A stretch of 64,000 nt of DNA from a bacterium (GCA_020440605.1 JAGRNT010000009.1:62001-126000); one strand, 5' to 3'; shown: positions 33,951 to 43,326, counted from the first letter of the stretch. Translations and numbers: made by a program. The notes: generated from the letters alone by a model not told the origin.

Positions 33951-35381
33951 GTGCCAGTCAGCTTCGGAAGTGACGGATACCGGGGGGTCATCGGACATGG
34001 CATGACCGCAGTTCATGCCGTGCGCATCCTGTATGGCTGCGTGGATTGGCTGCGTAAACACCACCCCGGCTGCGAGTCACGTGCGATTCCCATAGGTTAC
34101 GACACACGCTTTCTATCCCGGGAATTCGCTCTGCTGGCAATGGATGTGCTTGAGGCCCGTGGGCAGCGTTGCGTGATCGCGGGCAGGGCCTGCCCGAGTC
34201 CATATCTGTCGTTTGCCACGAAGCATCTGGAAGCACCGCTCGGAGTCCAGTTCACTGCCTCGCACAATCCCTGGAACTACAGCGGGATCAAGCTCAAGAG
34301 CTCCTTCGGCGGCAGCATGCTGCCTGAGGACGTTGCCGAAATCGAGAAGTTTGCCAACGCCGTTCCTGAGGACGAACTGCATGCCTTCCGTCTCGGCCGG
34401 CAGGCGACTGCTCCGCTGGAATTCAACCTTGAAAGGGAATATGCCGCGGCTATCCGCCAGGCAGCAGGCTGGGAGGGGGATCCGGGGCGCGAACTGGCCG
34501 TTGACTATCTGAACGGCACGGCTGCCGGGATCTACCGTGAGATCCTCAGGCAGATGTTCTCCCCGCAGAATGAGCTGCGCACCGGTGTTGATCCCCTCTT
34601 CGGCGGGGACAAGCCGGAGCCGGTGGAGGAGAAGCTCAACGAGCTGAGCCGGATCGTGGCCTTCGACGGCAAGGACAGCATCGGCTTCGCCTTCGATGGC
34701 GACGGTGACCGGCTGGCGGTGATGGATGAGCAGGGGCGCTTCCTGCGCACGCATGAAATCTTCTGCCTGCTGCTCGAGCATGTTGTCAGGACCCGCGGTG
34801 TGACCGGCATAGTTGTCACTTCCGTGAGTTTCTCCGGTCTGGTGGAGCGCGTTGCCAGGGATCTGCAGTGCACCGTGCTCGATGTACCCGTCGGCTACAA
34901 GAATGTCAGCAAGGCCATGCTTGAATACAACGCCATCATCGGCGGAGAGGAGAGCGGCGGTACGGGCTTTGGTCACTACCTGCCGGAACGCGATGCCATG
35001 CTGATGGCGGTGATGCTGCTGCATGAACGTGTGCTGCGTGACAAGCCGGTCAGTGAACTGGTGGATGAACTATATGAGAAACACGGCAGGCCCGTGTACA
35101 TCCGCCGGGATTATGCCCTGGATGCCGACTACGACCGCGATGCCTATCGCGATGCCATCCGCAATCTCAGCCGGCTGGAAAGCCTGGCGGGTGATGAGGT
35201 GGAGTCTCTCAACCATCGTGACGGCATGAAGCTGCGCACGGCGGAGGGCTGGGCTCTCGCGCGGATCAGCGGTACGGAACCGCTGCTGCGCCTCTACTGT
35301 GAGGCCGGAACTGAGGAGCGGGCGGAGGCCTATGCCGATGAGCTGGTAAACGCCCTGGATTTCAGCGAGCTGCGTGACTGA
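33951..35381 (+). CDS. Phosphoglucomutase/phosphomannomutase family protein
   Basis: 476 residues of the alpha-D-phosphohexomutase family. All four signature loops are present: phosphoserine loop TASHNPWNYSG, metal loop FDGDGDR, sugar loop GGEESGGTG and phosphate-binding RISGTEPLLR. It starts at GTG 33951, 15 bases after trxA, with FGSDGYRG at the N-terminus. Bacterial relatives act on glucose, mannose or glucosamine phosphates for wall and surface polysaccharides; which one cannot be told. Confidence 0.88.
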   Translation: MPVSFGSDGYRGVIGHGMTAVHAVRILYGCVDWLRKHHPGCESRAIPIGYDTRFLSREFALLAMDVLEARGQRCVIAGRACPSPYLSFATKHLEAPLGVQFTASHNPWNYSGIKLKSSFGGSMLPEDVAEIEKFANAVPEDELHAFRLGRQATAPLEFNLEREYAAAIRQAAGWEGDPGRELAVDYLNGTAAGIYREILRQMFSPQNELRTGVDPLFGGDKPEPVEEKLNELSRIVAFDGKDSIGFAFDGDGDRLAVMDEQGRFLRTHEIFCLLLEHVVRTRGVTGIVVTSVSFSGLVERVARDLQCTVLDVPVGYKNVSKAMLEYNAIIGGEESGGTGFGHYLPERDAMLMAVMLLHERVLRDKPVSELVDELYEKHGRPVYIRRDYALDADYDRDAYRDAIRNLSRLESLAGDEVESLNHRDGMKLRTAEGWALARISGTEPLLRLYCEAGTEERAEAYADELVNALDFSELRD

Positions 35382-35384
35382 GGC

Positions 35385-35597
35385 TCAGGCCTCGTTGTCA
35401 ACCGGCACGCACAGCGCGAACAGCAGGTAGAGCAGGGGCAGGGCCAGCCCGCCGATCGTCAGGAACATCAGCATCAGCAGCAGGAAGCGGATCACGACCG
35501 GATCAATCGCCAGATGCCGTCCCATCCCGGCGCAGAGCCCGAGCAGCACCCCGCCCTTGCCGCGGGGAAGCCTCAGAACCCTGTCAGTGCGCTGCAT
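35385..35597 (-). CDS. PspC-domain membrane protein
   Basis: 70 residues, one PspC domain: LRLPRGKGGVLLGLCAGMGRHLAIDPVVIRFLLLML followed by a second hydrophobic helix. PspC proteins sense or transmit envelope stress, and a PspA-type protein is encoded at 38431 nearby. It follows khpB with a nine-base gap, so probably lies at the end of the rpmH-yidC operon. Confidence 0.82.
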   Translation of the reverse strand: MQRTDRVLRLPRGKGGVLLGLCAGMGRHLAIDPVVIRFLLLMLMFLTIGGLALPLLYLLFALCVPVDNEA

Positions 35598-35606
35598 CGC
35601 CTGTGA

Positions 35607-36254
35607 TTATTCCTGGATGTCCGAGCGCGGCAGGATGAACAGCGTGCGGGTATCGCGCGTGTCGCCGCGGGACTCGGTCGTCAGGTAGGGGTGGTCCGTC
35701 AGGAAGTGGTGCACGAAACGCCGTTCCTTCGGAAGCAGGCCGGGCACCGGGCGTTCCTTGTGGTCATACTCGATGTCACGGATGATCTTCGTCACCATGT
35801 TCTCGAGGAAGGACTGGCGCTTGCGGCGGTAGTTGTCAATGTCCACCGTGAGGTTCACCCAGCGCGGGAAACGGCGGCTGACACTGTGGCCGATCAGGGT
35901 CTCCACGGCGTCGAGGGTCCGGCCATGCTGGCCGATGAACTGCCCGCTGCGGCGTGAGTTGATCATCACGAAGAAGTCCGTCACGGCGCGGTTGGACTTG
36001 ATCTTGAGCTGGGCCCGGTTGTCGAATATCCGCACGACGGGGAAGGCCAGGCGGTAGATCAGGTCCATCACCTGGGTGCGCGGCCAGGCATGCACCGTGA
36101 CCGTGCCGCTGCCGTCCTCGGCGGGATCCTCCTGGTAATACAGCTCCGCGCCGCCGGCCTGCTCACGCAGCTGGTCACGCAGGGCTTCCAGATCCGTTCC
36201 GGTGGCGCTGAAGCCCGTCAGGGACTCGTCAGGGATTGCATGCTGTTCGCTCAT
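35607..36254 (-). CDS. khpB: RNA-binding protein KhpB/Jag (KH + R3H)
   Basis: 215 residues. A Jag-N-like region (LEALRDQL) is followed by a KH domain with FIGQHGRTLDAVETLI (GxxG = GQHG, ~105) and an R3H domain with PKERRFVHHFL (~175). In Gram-positive bacteria KhpB pairs with KhpA as an RNA chaperone affecting cell division; khpA is in this window at 62213. It overlaps yidC by four bases, the classic yidC-jag arrangement. Confidence 0.92.
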   Translation of the reverse strand: MSEQHAIPDESLTGFSATGTDLEALRDQLREQAGGAELYYQEDPAEDGSGTVTVHAWPRTQVMDLIYRLAFPVVRIFDNRAQLKIKSNRAVTDFFVMINSRRSGQFIGQHGRTLDAVETLIGHSVSRRFPRWVNLTVDIDNYRRKRQSFLENMVTKIIRDIEYDHKERPVPGLLPKERRFVHHFLTDHPYLTTESRGDTRDTRTLFILPRSDIQE

Positions 36255-37468
36255 CTCTTCCTTCTCTTCTTCCGGGGACGTTTCAGGGAAGGACCGGAAC
36301 CATCATCTCCGGGGTCCGTACCATCTTCCGCATCGTCCGCCTGGCTGATCTCAGTTTTCCTATCTTCCTCGTCTCCGTCTGCGGATTTCGCTCCCGCACC
36401 GGAATCCCGCTTGGCCTGCAGTTCCGCCATTCTCTGTTCCTGCGACTGCGGAGGCTCATTGATCCAGGCCTTGAGCTCCTGCACGTCGAACTTGACGTTG
36501 GATGCACTGCCCAGGACCTTGTACTCAAGGACCATTATTGTATTCTGAACGATGAAATAAAGCAAAGCCCCGGCACTGAAAATGAAAGCGAAGATGACGA
36601 TGATGAAGTTCATGAACTTCATCGAGCGCTGCATCTGCTCTGCGGCGTCCTGTGTCGGATCCTTCGGGACGTCCTTCATCTTCATCGCCGCGAGGAATTC
36701 CTCCTCGAACTTCTTGTCCGGCTTGTTGATGTCGCGCATCACCTTCTGCATCCAGAAGCTCGAGGCAACGTACAGCACCACGAGGATCAGCGCGGGGGCA
36801 TACCATGTGCTGCCGCCCAGCAGAGGCACGGCAGTCGGGATGTGCAGCAGGCTGTCCTGCAGCCTGTCCACGGAAATCACGGTATCAATGATGTCCGCCA
36901 TGTCAGCGCCGCCCATGCCGAAACTGCGTACGCCGGTGACATTCACGGGGAACAGCAGCTGGATCCCGAACAGGTCATGTCCGGCAAAGCTCTGGTCATA
37001 GAGCGCGCGGTAGATACCGAACAGGATCGGCATCTGCACCAGCATCGGCAGGCAGCCGGCCATGGGGTTGATCTTGTACTTCGAGTACAGATCCATGGTC
37101 TTGAAACCCTGCTGCTGCTTGTCCGGGTAACGGTACTGGATCGCCTTCTGCACCGGCTGCAGCAGCTGCATGTTCTTCATGCCGCGGATCTGGGCTGAGG
37201 TCAGCCCCACTGCGTAGAGCAACAGGCGCACGACCACGGCGGTCAGCACGATCGCAAGGCCGTAGCTCCCGGTGAGCTGTCCCAGCGTGTTGATGCTGAA
37301 CAGGAAGAACACGGCGAATACGCCGATCAGATCGTTGAAGATGTTACCGCTGCTGATGTAGGCCTGGTAGTCCGGGGCCAGGTTCTGGCCCTTGCTCATC
37401 AGGTCGCGGATCTTGTCCAGGCTCTGAAGCATGAAGCCGGGAAGAACTGTGTACAGGAGGTTCATCAT
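36251..37468 (-). CDS. yidC: Membrane protein insertase YidC/Oxa1
   Basis: 405 residues. It inserts and folds inner-membrane proteins. It has the conserved five-helix Oxa1 core with the hydrophilic-groove Arg (VVVRLLLYAVG), YKINPMAGCLPMLVQMPILFGIY and a later membrane pair. The large periplasmic P1 domain of proteobacterial YidC is absent. The last ~70 residues are first acidic and then strongly basic (PRKKRRKR), a ribosome-binding-type tail. It overlaps yidD and khpB by four bases on each side. Confidence 0.93.
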   Translation of the reverse strand: MMNLLYTVLPGFMLQSLDKIRDLMSKGQNLAPDYQAYISSGNIFNDLIGVFAVFFLFSINTLGQLTGSYGLAIVLTAVVVRLLLYAVGLTSAQIRGMKNMQLLQPVQKAIQYRYPDKQQQGFKTMDLYSKYKINPMAGCLPMLVQMPILFGIYRALYDQSFAGHDLFGIQLLFPVNVTGVRSFGMGGADMADIIDTVISVDRLQDSLLHIPTAVPLLGGSTWYAPALILVVLYVASSFWMQKVMRDINKPDKKFEEEFLAAMKMKDVPKDPTQDAAEQMQRSMKFMNFIIVIFAFIFSAGALLYFIVQNTIMVLEYKVLGSASNVKFDVQELKAWINEPPQSQEQRMAELQAKRDSGAGAKSADGDEEDRKTEISQADDAEDGTDPGDDGSGPSLKRPRKKRRKR

Positions 37469-37662
37469 GTCAGGGGGTCATAACCTCCGGGGTTGAACGG
37501 GTTGCAGCGCAGCACGCGCCAGGTTGCAAGCCAGCTGCCCCGCACCAGGCCATAGCGGCGCACGGCATCCAGGGCATAGCGCGAGCAGGTGGGGGTGAAG
37601 CGGCAGCTTGGTGGACTGAAACGCGAGATATAGCGTCGATAGAACTCAATGGCGAGGATCAT
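37465..37662 (-). CDS. yidD: Membrane protein insertion efficiency factor YidD
   Basis: 65 residues from ATG 37662. The core EFYRRYISRFSPPSCRFTPTCSRYALDAVRRYG and RCNPFNPGGYDP is the YidD signature with its three cysteines. The frame is open to 37761, which would place its first 33 codons inside rnpA; the conserved part needs only a few residues before EFYRRY, so 37662 is preferred, still overlapping the rnpA 3' end by 17 bases. Confidence 0.85.
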   Translation of the reverse strand: MILAIEFYRRYISRFSPPSCRFTPTCSRYALDAVRRYGLVRGSWLATWRVLRCNPFNPGGYDPLT

Positions 37663-38062
37663 CAGTGTCGCGGGCAGCCTGAGGATGAAGCCCAGCGGGC
37701 CCCGGTGCCGGGCCAGCGGGGGCTGGCCGGCTGCTTGCGAGATATGACAGGTCAAACACATGGGACAGATGATCCGTGTATTCCTTGTAACTCCCCAGGC
37801 ACTCGTCTCGGTTGACCAGGATCACCATGTCCACCCCGTTCACGAGGCCAGGCTGGCATTCCCGCAGGTACTCCCTGGTCCAGCGCCTGATCCTGTTGCG
37901 GCGAACGGCTACTCCCACCGCCTTGCGAACGGCGATGCCGTAGCGGTTGTGCTGCAGGCCATTGTGCTGCCAGTACACAACCACACCGCGGCTGCCTTTC
38001 CTGAATCCGGAGGTAAGTATCCTGCGGAACAGGTTGCGGCCGCGCAGGGCGCACAGGCTCAC
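37646..38062 (-). CDS. rnpA: Ribonuclease P protein component
   Basis: 138 residues. Protein subunit of RNase P, which matures tRNA 5' ends. The RNR signature is RRNRIRRWTREYLRE (~52-66), with the FRKGSRG strand before it. The conserved fold ends near residue 108; the last ~30 residues are Pro/Ala/Gly-rich and overlap yidD. GTG 38062 shares one base with the rpmH stop, so it is translationally coupled. Confidence 0.9.
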   Translation of the reverse strand: MSLCALRGRNLFRRILTSGFRKGSRGVVVYWQHNGLQHNRYGIAVRKAVGVAVRRNRIRRWTREYLRECQPGLVNGVDMVILVNRDECLGSYKEYTDHLSHVFDLSYLASSRPAPAGPAPGPAGLHPQAARDTDDPRH

Positions 38063-38196
38063 TAGACTGTGAGCTTCTTGCGTCCCCGGGCGCGGCGGGC
38101 GGCCAGCACGCGGCGTCCGCCGGGGGTGGCCATGCGGGCACGGAACCCATGGCGACGCATGCGGCGTCTCTTCTTCGGCTGATAGGTGCGCTTCAT
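38062..38196 (-). CDS. rpmH: 50S ribosomal protein L34
   Basis: 44 residues beginning [22 protein letters not shown], the L34 hallmark, and ending GRKKLTV. The open frame to 38247 is not used, since ATG 38196 is the family start. First gene of the rpmH-rnpA-yidD-yidC-khpB-pspC operon. No dnaA or DnaA boxes lie upstream, so the usual dnaA-rpmH linkage is broken here. Confidence 0.95.
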   Translation of the reverse strand: MKRTYQPKKRRRMRRHGFRARMATPGGRRVLAARRARGRKKLTV

Positions 38197-38430
38197 GTAA
38201 GCCCCTCGATGATCCTCTCTACGGATTTCCGCCGCTGCGCACGCCAATAGTGCCTGGCAGGCGGAACAGAAATATTAACACATCTTCCGGGAAATGCCCG
38301 CGACATTTTCACCGATCCTTGCTCCTGCCGTGACGAAGATGTCGCAGGACTTGCGTCTGACGGGCGGAGTGCGGATCGCCACCGGCCTGCACACGCTACA
38401 ATTACCGTGATCTATGGAGGAAATGCAGTC

Positions 38431-39156
38431 ATGTGGCAACGCTTCGTAAGGTGGATGCGCTCCCTGTTCGGTGGGGCAATTGAGTCCCTCGAGAATCCCG
38501 AGCTGATTCTCAAGCAGACCATCCGCGACATGCGCGACCAGATGCCGAAGATCAACGCCAACCTGGCGAAGATGCGCGGCGGTCTGAACCTGATGCAGAA
38601 GGACTACGAGGATGCCATCGACAATGAGCGCAAGCTGACCTCGCGCATCAAGGCTGCCCTCGAAGCCGGCGACGAGGAGCTCGCGGGCGACTACGCGATC
38701 CGCCTGAAGCAGGTCCAGAACAGCAAGGAAAAGACCTTCGAGCAGCTGGAGAAGGCCAAGGAAGCCTATGAGAAGGCCGTTGAGTTCAAGACCGACTACA
38801 AACGCGAGATGGACAAGAAGATCAACGCCGCGATGCAGGCCATCCGCGACCATCAGGCCAGCAAGTGGAAGGCCGAGGTGGCCAGCGTCTTCGAATCCTT
38901 CGAGGTCGGAGATGTCGACAGCAACTACGACGAGATGATGGAGAAGCTGCGCCAGAAGACCGCGATGGCGGAAGGCAAGCTCGACATGGCCATCGAGACC
39001 GTCGACATGCGCGAGATCCAGCTCGAGAAGCGCGCGGAACGCATCGAGGCCCAGGAGCTGCTCGAACAGTTCAAGGTGGAGTGGGGTATGGAAAGCCGCG
39101 ACACCCAGGCGGCCTCGGACAAGACCGTGGGCCTGCCTGAAACCGAGCAGCAGTAG
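38431..39156 (+). CDS. pspA: PspA/IM30 (ESCRT-III-like) membrane-stress protein
   Basis: 241 residues, almost wholly helical. The N-terminal amphipathic helix WQRFVRWMRSLFGGAIESLENPE binds membranes, and long coiled coils follow, ending with ERIEAQELLEQF. PspA/IM30 proteins assemble on stressed inner membranes. GGAGG at 38416-38420 supports ATG 38431 over the earlier GTG at 38407. TACAAT just upstream is a likely -10. Divergent from the L34 operon. Confidence 0.88.
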   Translation: MWQRFVRWMRSLFGGAIESLENPELILKQTIRDMRDQMPKINANLAKMRGGLNLMQKDYEDAIDNERKLTSRIKAALEAGDEELAGDYAIRLKQVQNSKEKTFEQLEKAKEAYEKAVEFKTDYKREMDKKINAAMQAIRDHQASKWKAEVASVFESFEVGDVDSNYDEMMEKLRQKTAMAEGKLDMAIETVDMREIQLEKRAERIEAQELLEQFKVEWGMESRDTQAASDKTVGLPETEQQ

Positions 39157-39283
39157 TCAGCTCAGCACCCGGACCGCATTTTTCCGGTGCGCTGGATCAA
39201 AACCAGCGCCGGCACCGTCCAATCATCTGCGGGCGGCCGCATGCATTTGAGTACCTGGCGGACCGCCGAGGGTAGGGTGTTTT

Positions 39284-40372
39284 ATGCTCGCAAGGACCTG
39301 CATACTGCTGATCGCATCTTTTGCCATGCTGGCCCAGCCGGCCAGCGCCGGCGGACTGAAGCTCAAGGGGCTGTTCAAGCTCAGCGTCGAGGATGAGAAG
39401 CGCATCGGGGCCAAGATGCTCGAGGACCTGCGCAAGGATCCGGGGGTGTTTGCTCCGGACAGTCAGGATAAGCGTAACCGCGTCGTGCAGGACGTGGGCC
39501 GCAAGCTGCTGGAAATGAACAAGGATGCCCTGAATGGTTCCGAGTTCGAGTACCAGTTCTTCCTGATCAAGGATGAATCCGTCAATGCCTTTGCCAGTCC
39601 CGGTGGCTATATCTATGTCACGGAGGGACTGATGGATGTGATGGGCTACGACCAGTCGATGGTCGCCGCCGTTATGGCCCATGAAATGGGGCACGTCATG
39701 GAGCGCCACGTGGCCCAGGGCTATGAGAAGGCCATGCAGGGTGCAGCTGGCCTGAGCGTACTCGGTGTACTGCTTGGCAAAAAGAACCGTGATGCCCTGA
39801 CCCTGCTGGAGAGTGTCGGCGGAATCGTCTACCTAAAGTTCAACCGCGACCAGGAGGAGGAGTCCGACCGGCACGGTGTGCAGATTGCCTACAACGCCGG
39901 TTATGACCCCTACGGCATGATGCGCAGCCTGCAGTGCCTGGAGGCGATGTACGGCAACTCCGGAGATGTCGGCGAATGGATGACGGATCACCCGAGTACG
40001 GATGACCGCGTGAAGCGCACCGAGAAGATCGCGCGTGAGACCAGCGGACACGAGCATGGCTACTGGCCGATTCCCGCTCCGAAGGACAAGGATCATCCGC
40101 TGTATGAGATGTACGGCAAGCCCGCTGCCAAACCTGAGGAAGTGACCCGCTCAACGAGCCCGGTGCGCTCAACGGGTGGAGGCAGCGCCAGCAATGTGCG
40201 TTTCAAGGGCGATGTCAGCACTGTGCACATGCATGATGTCTGGGTCGTTGACAACGAGGATCCCGCATCTGAAGATCCCGAAGCGGAGGATCCGCCCGCT
40301 GAGGATCCCGGTGCTGGCGATCCCGCCCCCGGTGATCCCCCTGTGCTGGAGCCGGCACAGCGCGAAGACTGA
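39284..40372 (+). CDS. M48-family zinc metalloprotease with acidic Pro-rich tail
   Basis: 362 residues. A signal peptide (CILLIASFAMLAQPASA) precedes a peptidase M48 domain with HEMGH (H133, E134, H137) and the downstream Glu ligand in EEESDRHGVQIA, as in BepA/LoiP-type periplasmic quality-control proteases. The TPR region of BepA is missing. The last ~40 residues are repeats of acidic E-D-P/D-P-A units. TAGGGT lies five bases before the ATG, with no Shine-Dalgarno. Confidence 0.85.
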   Translation: MLARTCILLIASFAMLAQPASAGGLKLKGLFKLSVEDEKRIGAKMLEDLRKDPGVFAPDSQDKRNRVVQDVGRKLLEMNKDALNGSEFEYQFFLIKDESVNAFASPGGYIYVTEGLMDVMGYDQSMVAAVMAHEMGHVMERHVAQGYEKAMQGAAGLSVLGVLLGKKNRDALTLLESVGGIVYLKFNRDQEEESDRHGVQIAYNAGYDPYGMMRSLQCLEAMYGNSGDVGEWMTDHPSTDDRVKRTEKIARETSGHEHGYWPIPAPKDKDHPLYEMYGKPAAKPEEVTRSTSPVRSTGGGSASNVRFKGDVSTVHMHDVWVVDNEDPASEDPEAEDPPAEDPGAGDPAPGDPPVLEPAQRED

Positions 40373-40381
40373 GCCCAGTCG

Positions 40382-42178
40382 CTACTTGCGGGCCTTGATG
40401 ATCAGCACCACGGCGGCGATCACGAACAGCGTCGGCGCCATCCAGCCCGCGATCATCGGGTGGAAGATGTTGTCACCCTTGCCGGCCAGCTTGTGCCCGC
40501 CCACAATCAGATCCTGTGAGAGGATCACCCCCCGCGAACCGAGAACGCGCGCGCTGAAGAAGATGATGTAGTAGATCATCATCAGCACGAAGGAGAGGAT
40601 GATTCCCATGTTGCGCTCATCGCGCGGTCCGCGCAGCGAGACCGGCACGGCCACGAGCATAAGTGCAATGCAGGCGAAGGGGATGGAGTACTTGAAGTAG
40701 TACTCGGTCCAGTCCTTGACGTACTTGGTCTGCAGGCCCGGATTGGGGAAGGCCAGCGCGGCGATGCGGTCCCGTGTGCGCGCGATGCGCGAGCGCAGCT
40801 CACTGGTATTCAGCTCCTGCGGCGCGGGTTCGAGGGCGTATTCCACCACGCGCGTGCCGATGTCGATCTTGACCTCCGGCATCTCCGCACAGACCAGGCT
40901 GTCGCCGTTGGACTCATCGATGTTGTAGAGCGTGACATTCGTGAGCACGAGGAATTTGTCACGCACGTAACCTTCCCTGGCAACGAAGATGCGCGGGAAG
41001 CGCCGGGTTCCGCCCTCGTTGACGAAGTAGTCATAGAGCCGGATGTTGAGCATGAAGCTCTCGTCCATCTTGCCGCCTTCCGGCAGTTCGATGCGGCGCT
41101 TGACGATTTCGTCGACGTAGAAGTACTTCTTCTGCGGCGCTTTGATGATGATTCCGGGCTTGATGAAGTCCACGACCTGCGCCGTCCAGAAGACCTTCAG
41201 CACTTCCTTGTACTCACGGTTGGTGGGTGGCACGACATGCTCATAGATCGTCCAGGTCATCAGCCCGGCCACGATCGCCATTGTCACGAAGGGTATGTAT
41301 ATTCGATAGAGACTGACACCGTTGGTCATGAAGGCCACGATTTCGTTGTCACGGTTCAGGCGGCCCATCGACATGAGTGTCGAGAACAGCACGGCGACGG
41401 GGATGGCCAGCACGATGAAGGCCGGGGCAGAGAGCAGCAGTACCTTGGCAATCGTGAAGGGCGGGATGCCCTTCGAGAAGATCTTCTCGCCCAGCGCGAA
41501 GATCGAGGTGATGATCAGGAAGAAGGTGAAGCCCATCGTGCCCAGCATGAAGAAGCCGAAGCTTTCCAGCCAGAGGTACTTCTCGATAGTCAGCACCTTG
41601 AATCTGACGACGAACAGCCACTTCAGCGCAGCCAGCAGGGCCTGGCCGAAGCCCAGATGCCGGTGTTCACCACGGGCCAGCAGCATACCGATGTCGCTGA
41701 CACGGCCGCGACGGTCATGGTGCAGGGTCAGATTGCGCCCGGTGTAGGTGCGCGACTTCTTGTCCCGCACCACCTTGCGCGCCTCACGGATCAGGGGGCT
41801 GTCCAGCTTCTGCACGCGTCCGCGGCTGTCATGGAACTTCGTGAGCTGCAGGCCCTGCAGCTTCTCCTGACGCTTGATGTCCTCGGCGGCAACCAGGTTG
41901 ATGCGCTTCTTGCCGCCATCACCCGTGCGCCGCCGGCGCTCGTAATGCGTCAGCAGCACTGGCGCGGATGGTGTTGGCGGCTCAGCAGCAGACGGCTCCG
42001 GGGCGGCTGGAACCAGCGGTCCGCCGGCTTCAATGGCTGTCCCGGGCTCTGTTGGCATTTCCCCGCCGGAATCCTGATCCAGTTCAGGCGCATCTTCCGG
42101 CATGGACACTGAGCCGTGCTCCGGGTCTGCCTCCTGCGGGCTGCCGTGTTGATCCTGTCTGTCGTCGTCCTCGTACAT
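40382..42178 (-). CDS. LptF/LptG-family LPS export permease with long N-terminal extension
   Basis: 598 residues, against about 360-390 for the family. The YjgP/YjgQ core begins near residue 190 (FKVLTIEKYLWLESFGFFML) with MGRLNRDNEIVAFMTNGVSLYRI and the C-terminal membrane triplet. The first ~185 residues are acidic and Pro-rich, then basic, with two similar segments (KFHDSRGRVQKLDSPLIREARK and LHHDRRGRVSDIGMLL). The extension faces the cytoplasm and is probably regulatory. It is translated three bases after its paralogue, so both should form the LptB2FG transporter that extracts LPS. Confidence 0.82.
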   Translation of the reverse strand: MYEDDDRQDQHGSPQEADPEHGSVSMPEDAPELDQDSGGEMPTEPGTAIEAGGPLVPAAPEPSAAEPPTPSAPVLLTHYERRRRTGDGGKKRINLVAAEDIKRQEKLQGLQLTKFHDSRGRVQKLDSPLIREARKVVRDKKSRTYTGRNLTLHHDRRGRVSDIGMLLARGEHRHLGFGQALLAALKWLFVVRFKVLTIEKYLWLESFGFFMLGTMGFTFFLIITSIFALGEKIFSKGIPPFTIAKVLLLSAPAFIVLAIPVAVLFSTLMSMGRLNRDNEIVAFMTNGVSLYRIYIPFVTMAIVAGLMTWTIYEHVVPPTNREYKEVLKVFWTAQVVDFIKPGIIIKAPQKKYFYVDEIVKRRIELPEGGKMDESFMLNIRLYDYFVNEGGTRRFPRIFVAREGYVRDKFLVLTNVTLYNIDESNGDSLVCAEMPEVKIDIGTRVVEYALEPAPQELNTSELRSRIARTRDRIAALAFPNPGLQTKYVKDWTEYYFKYSIPFACIALMLVAVPVSLRGPRDERNMGIILSFVLMMIYYIIFFSARVLGSRGVILSQDLIVGGHKLAGKGDNIFHPMIAGWMAPTLFVIAAVVLIIKARK

Positions 42179-42181
42179 GGC

Positions 42182-43318
42182 TTACTTGCGGCTGAACAGG
42201 AAGATCCCGAATGAGATGAAGGCGAACATTATGTTCATGGCCCAGGCTGCGAGCCAGGGCGGCAGCACCTCGTTGTAGCCCATCAGTTTCGCCAGGAAGT
42301 AGATCGTGTAATAGACGAGCACCAGCATGAAGCTGATGATCAGGCCCAGCAGGCGCTCGTCGCGCGGGGCCTTGAGCGACAGCGGCATTGCCACTAGCGC
42401 GAAGGCCAGGGAGGCAAAGGGACCGCTGTAGCGCATGTGGTAATCCGTCATTTCCTGGGCGACATTCTCACCACGGGCCTTCTTGATGCGAGACTGCTCG
42501 GCGAGGTCGGTCTGGGTCAGCTCCTGCGGAGTCTTGATCTGGGTGTATTGGTCCGCCAGTGCCAGCCCGAGGTTGGCCTTGTAGGTCGGTTCGTCAACGT
42601 AGCTGTCATAGAGCTTCGTCGTGTCCTGGCCTTCCTTCATCAGCTTGGGGTCAGTGGTGAAGTGGTCAAAGACATGCGCCGGGGTGGCGAGATTGACGCC
42701 GAGGTTGAGGATCGCCTTGTTGACGCTGCCCACGCGGCTGGTGACGAGCAGCTCGCCCTCGTTCTCGCTCCAGGAGTCATAGACCACATTGTTGAGTGCG
42801 CCGCTGTTTTCGTCGAAGGATGTTGCCGACAGGAACTGCCCGCTGTCCAGGCGGGTGATGAAGGGGTCGGCCTCCTTGCTGTCATCCTGACGGATCACCG
42901 GGTTGTCATCGATGATCTTCTGCTGGCGGGCCGCGGCCAGGGTCACGAGGTTTTCCTGGGTGAAATAGGCGATCAGCACTGCGATGCAGGACAGCACCAG
43001 ATAGGGCATGAACAGACGGTAGAGGCTGATGCCGTTCGTGAAGAAGGCCGTCAGCTCATTGTCCTTGGCCAGCCGGCCCATGCTCATGAGCGTAGCGAAC
43101 AGGATCCCGATCGGCAGGCTCCAGGTCATGAAGTTCGGTGCTTCCAGCAGGGTCACAAGTGCAATGGCCTTGCCAGGCTGGCTGGGATCGAGCAGCTTGT
43201 CCGCCTCCAGGAACAGCTTGTTGATCAGCAGGAATGCCAGGAAAGCGCTGAATCCGAGCACGAACAGGCCTCCGGCCTCGAGGAACACGTACTTGTCGAC
43301 TGTGCGGATCAGCTTCAT
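42182..43318 (-). CDS. LptF/LptG-family LPS export permease
   Basis: 378 residues, normal family length. N-terminal membrane helices (YVFLEAGGLFVLGFSAFLAFLLINKLF), then NFMTWSLPIGILFATLMSMGRLAKDNELTAFFTNGISLYRLF, a beta-jellyroll periplasmic part, and a C-terminal triplet after MRYSGPFASLAFALVAMPLSLKAPRDER. First gene of the pair. Its 5' leader carries a hairpin at 43327-43347 (GGGAC-TT-GTCCC core). LptF and LptG cannot be told apart by eye. Confidence 0.85.
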   Translation of the reverse strand: MKLIRTVDKYVFLEAGGLFVLGFSAFLAFLLINKLFLEADKLLDPSQPGKAIALVTLLEAPNFMTWSLPIGILFATLMSMGRLAKDNELTAFFTNGISLYRLFMPYLVLSCIAVLIAYFTQENLVTLAAARQQKIIDDNPVIRQDDSKEADPFITRLDSGQFLSATSFDENSGALNNVVYDSWSENEGELLVTSRVGSVNKAILNLGVNLATPAHVFDHFTTDPKLMKEGQDTTKLYDSYVDEPTYKANLGLALADQYTQIKTPQELTQTDLAEQSRIKKARGENVAQEMTDYHMRYSGPFASLAFALVAMPLSLKAPRDERLLGLIISFMLVLVYYTIYFLAKLMGYNEVLPPWLAAWAMNIMFAFISFGIFLFSRK

Positions 43319-43326
43319 TGATGTCA

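Noticed and set aside
38197..38430. Possible oriC upstream of rpmH
   Set aside because: The usual dnaA-rpmH linkage is absent (pspA is the neighbour) and no DnaA boxes were found there.
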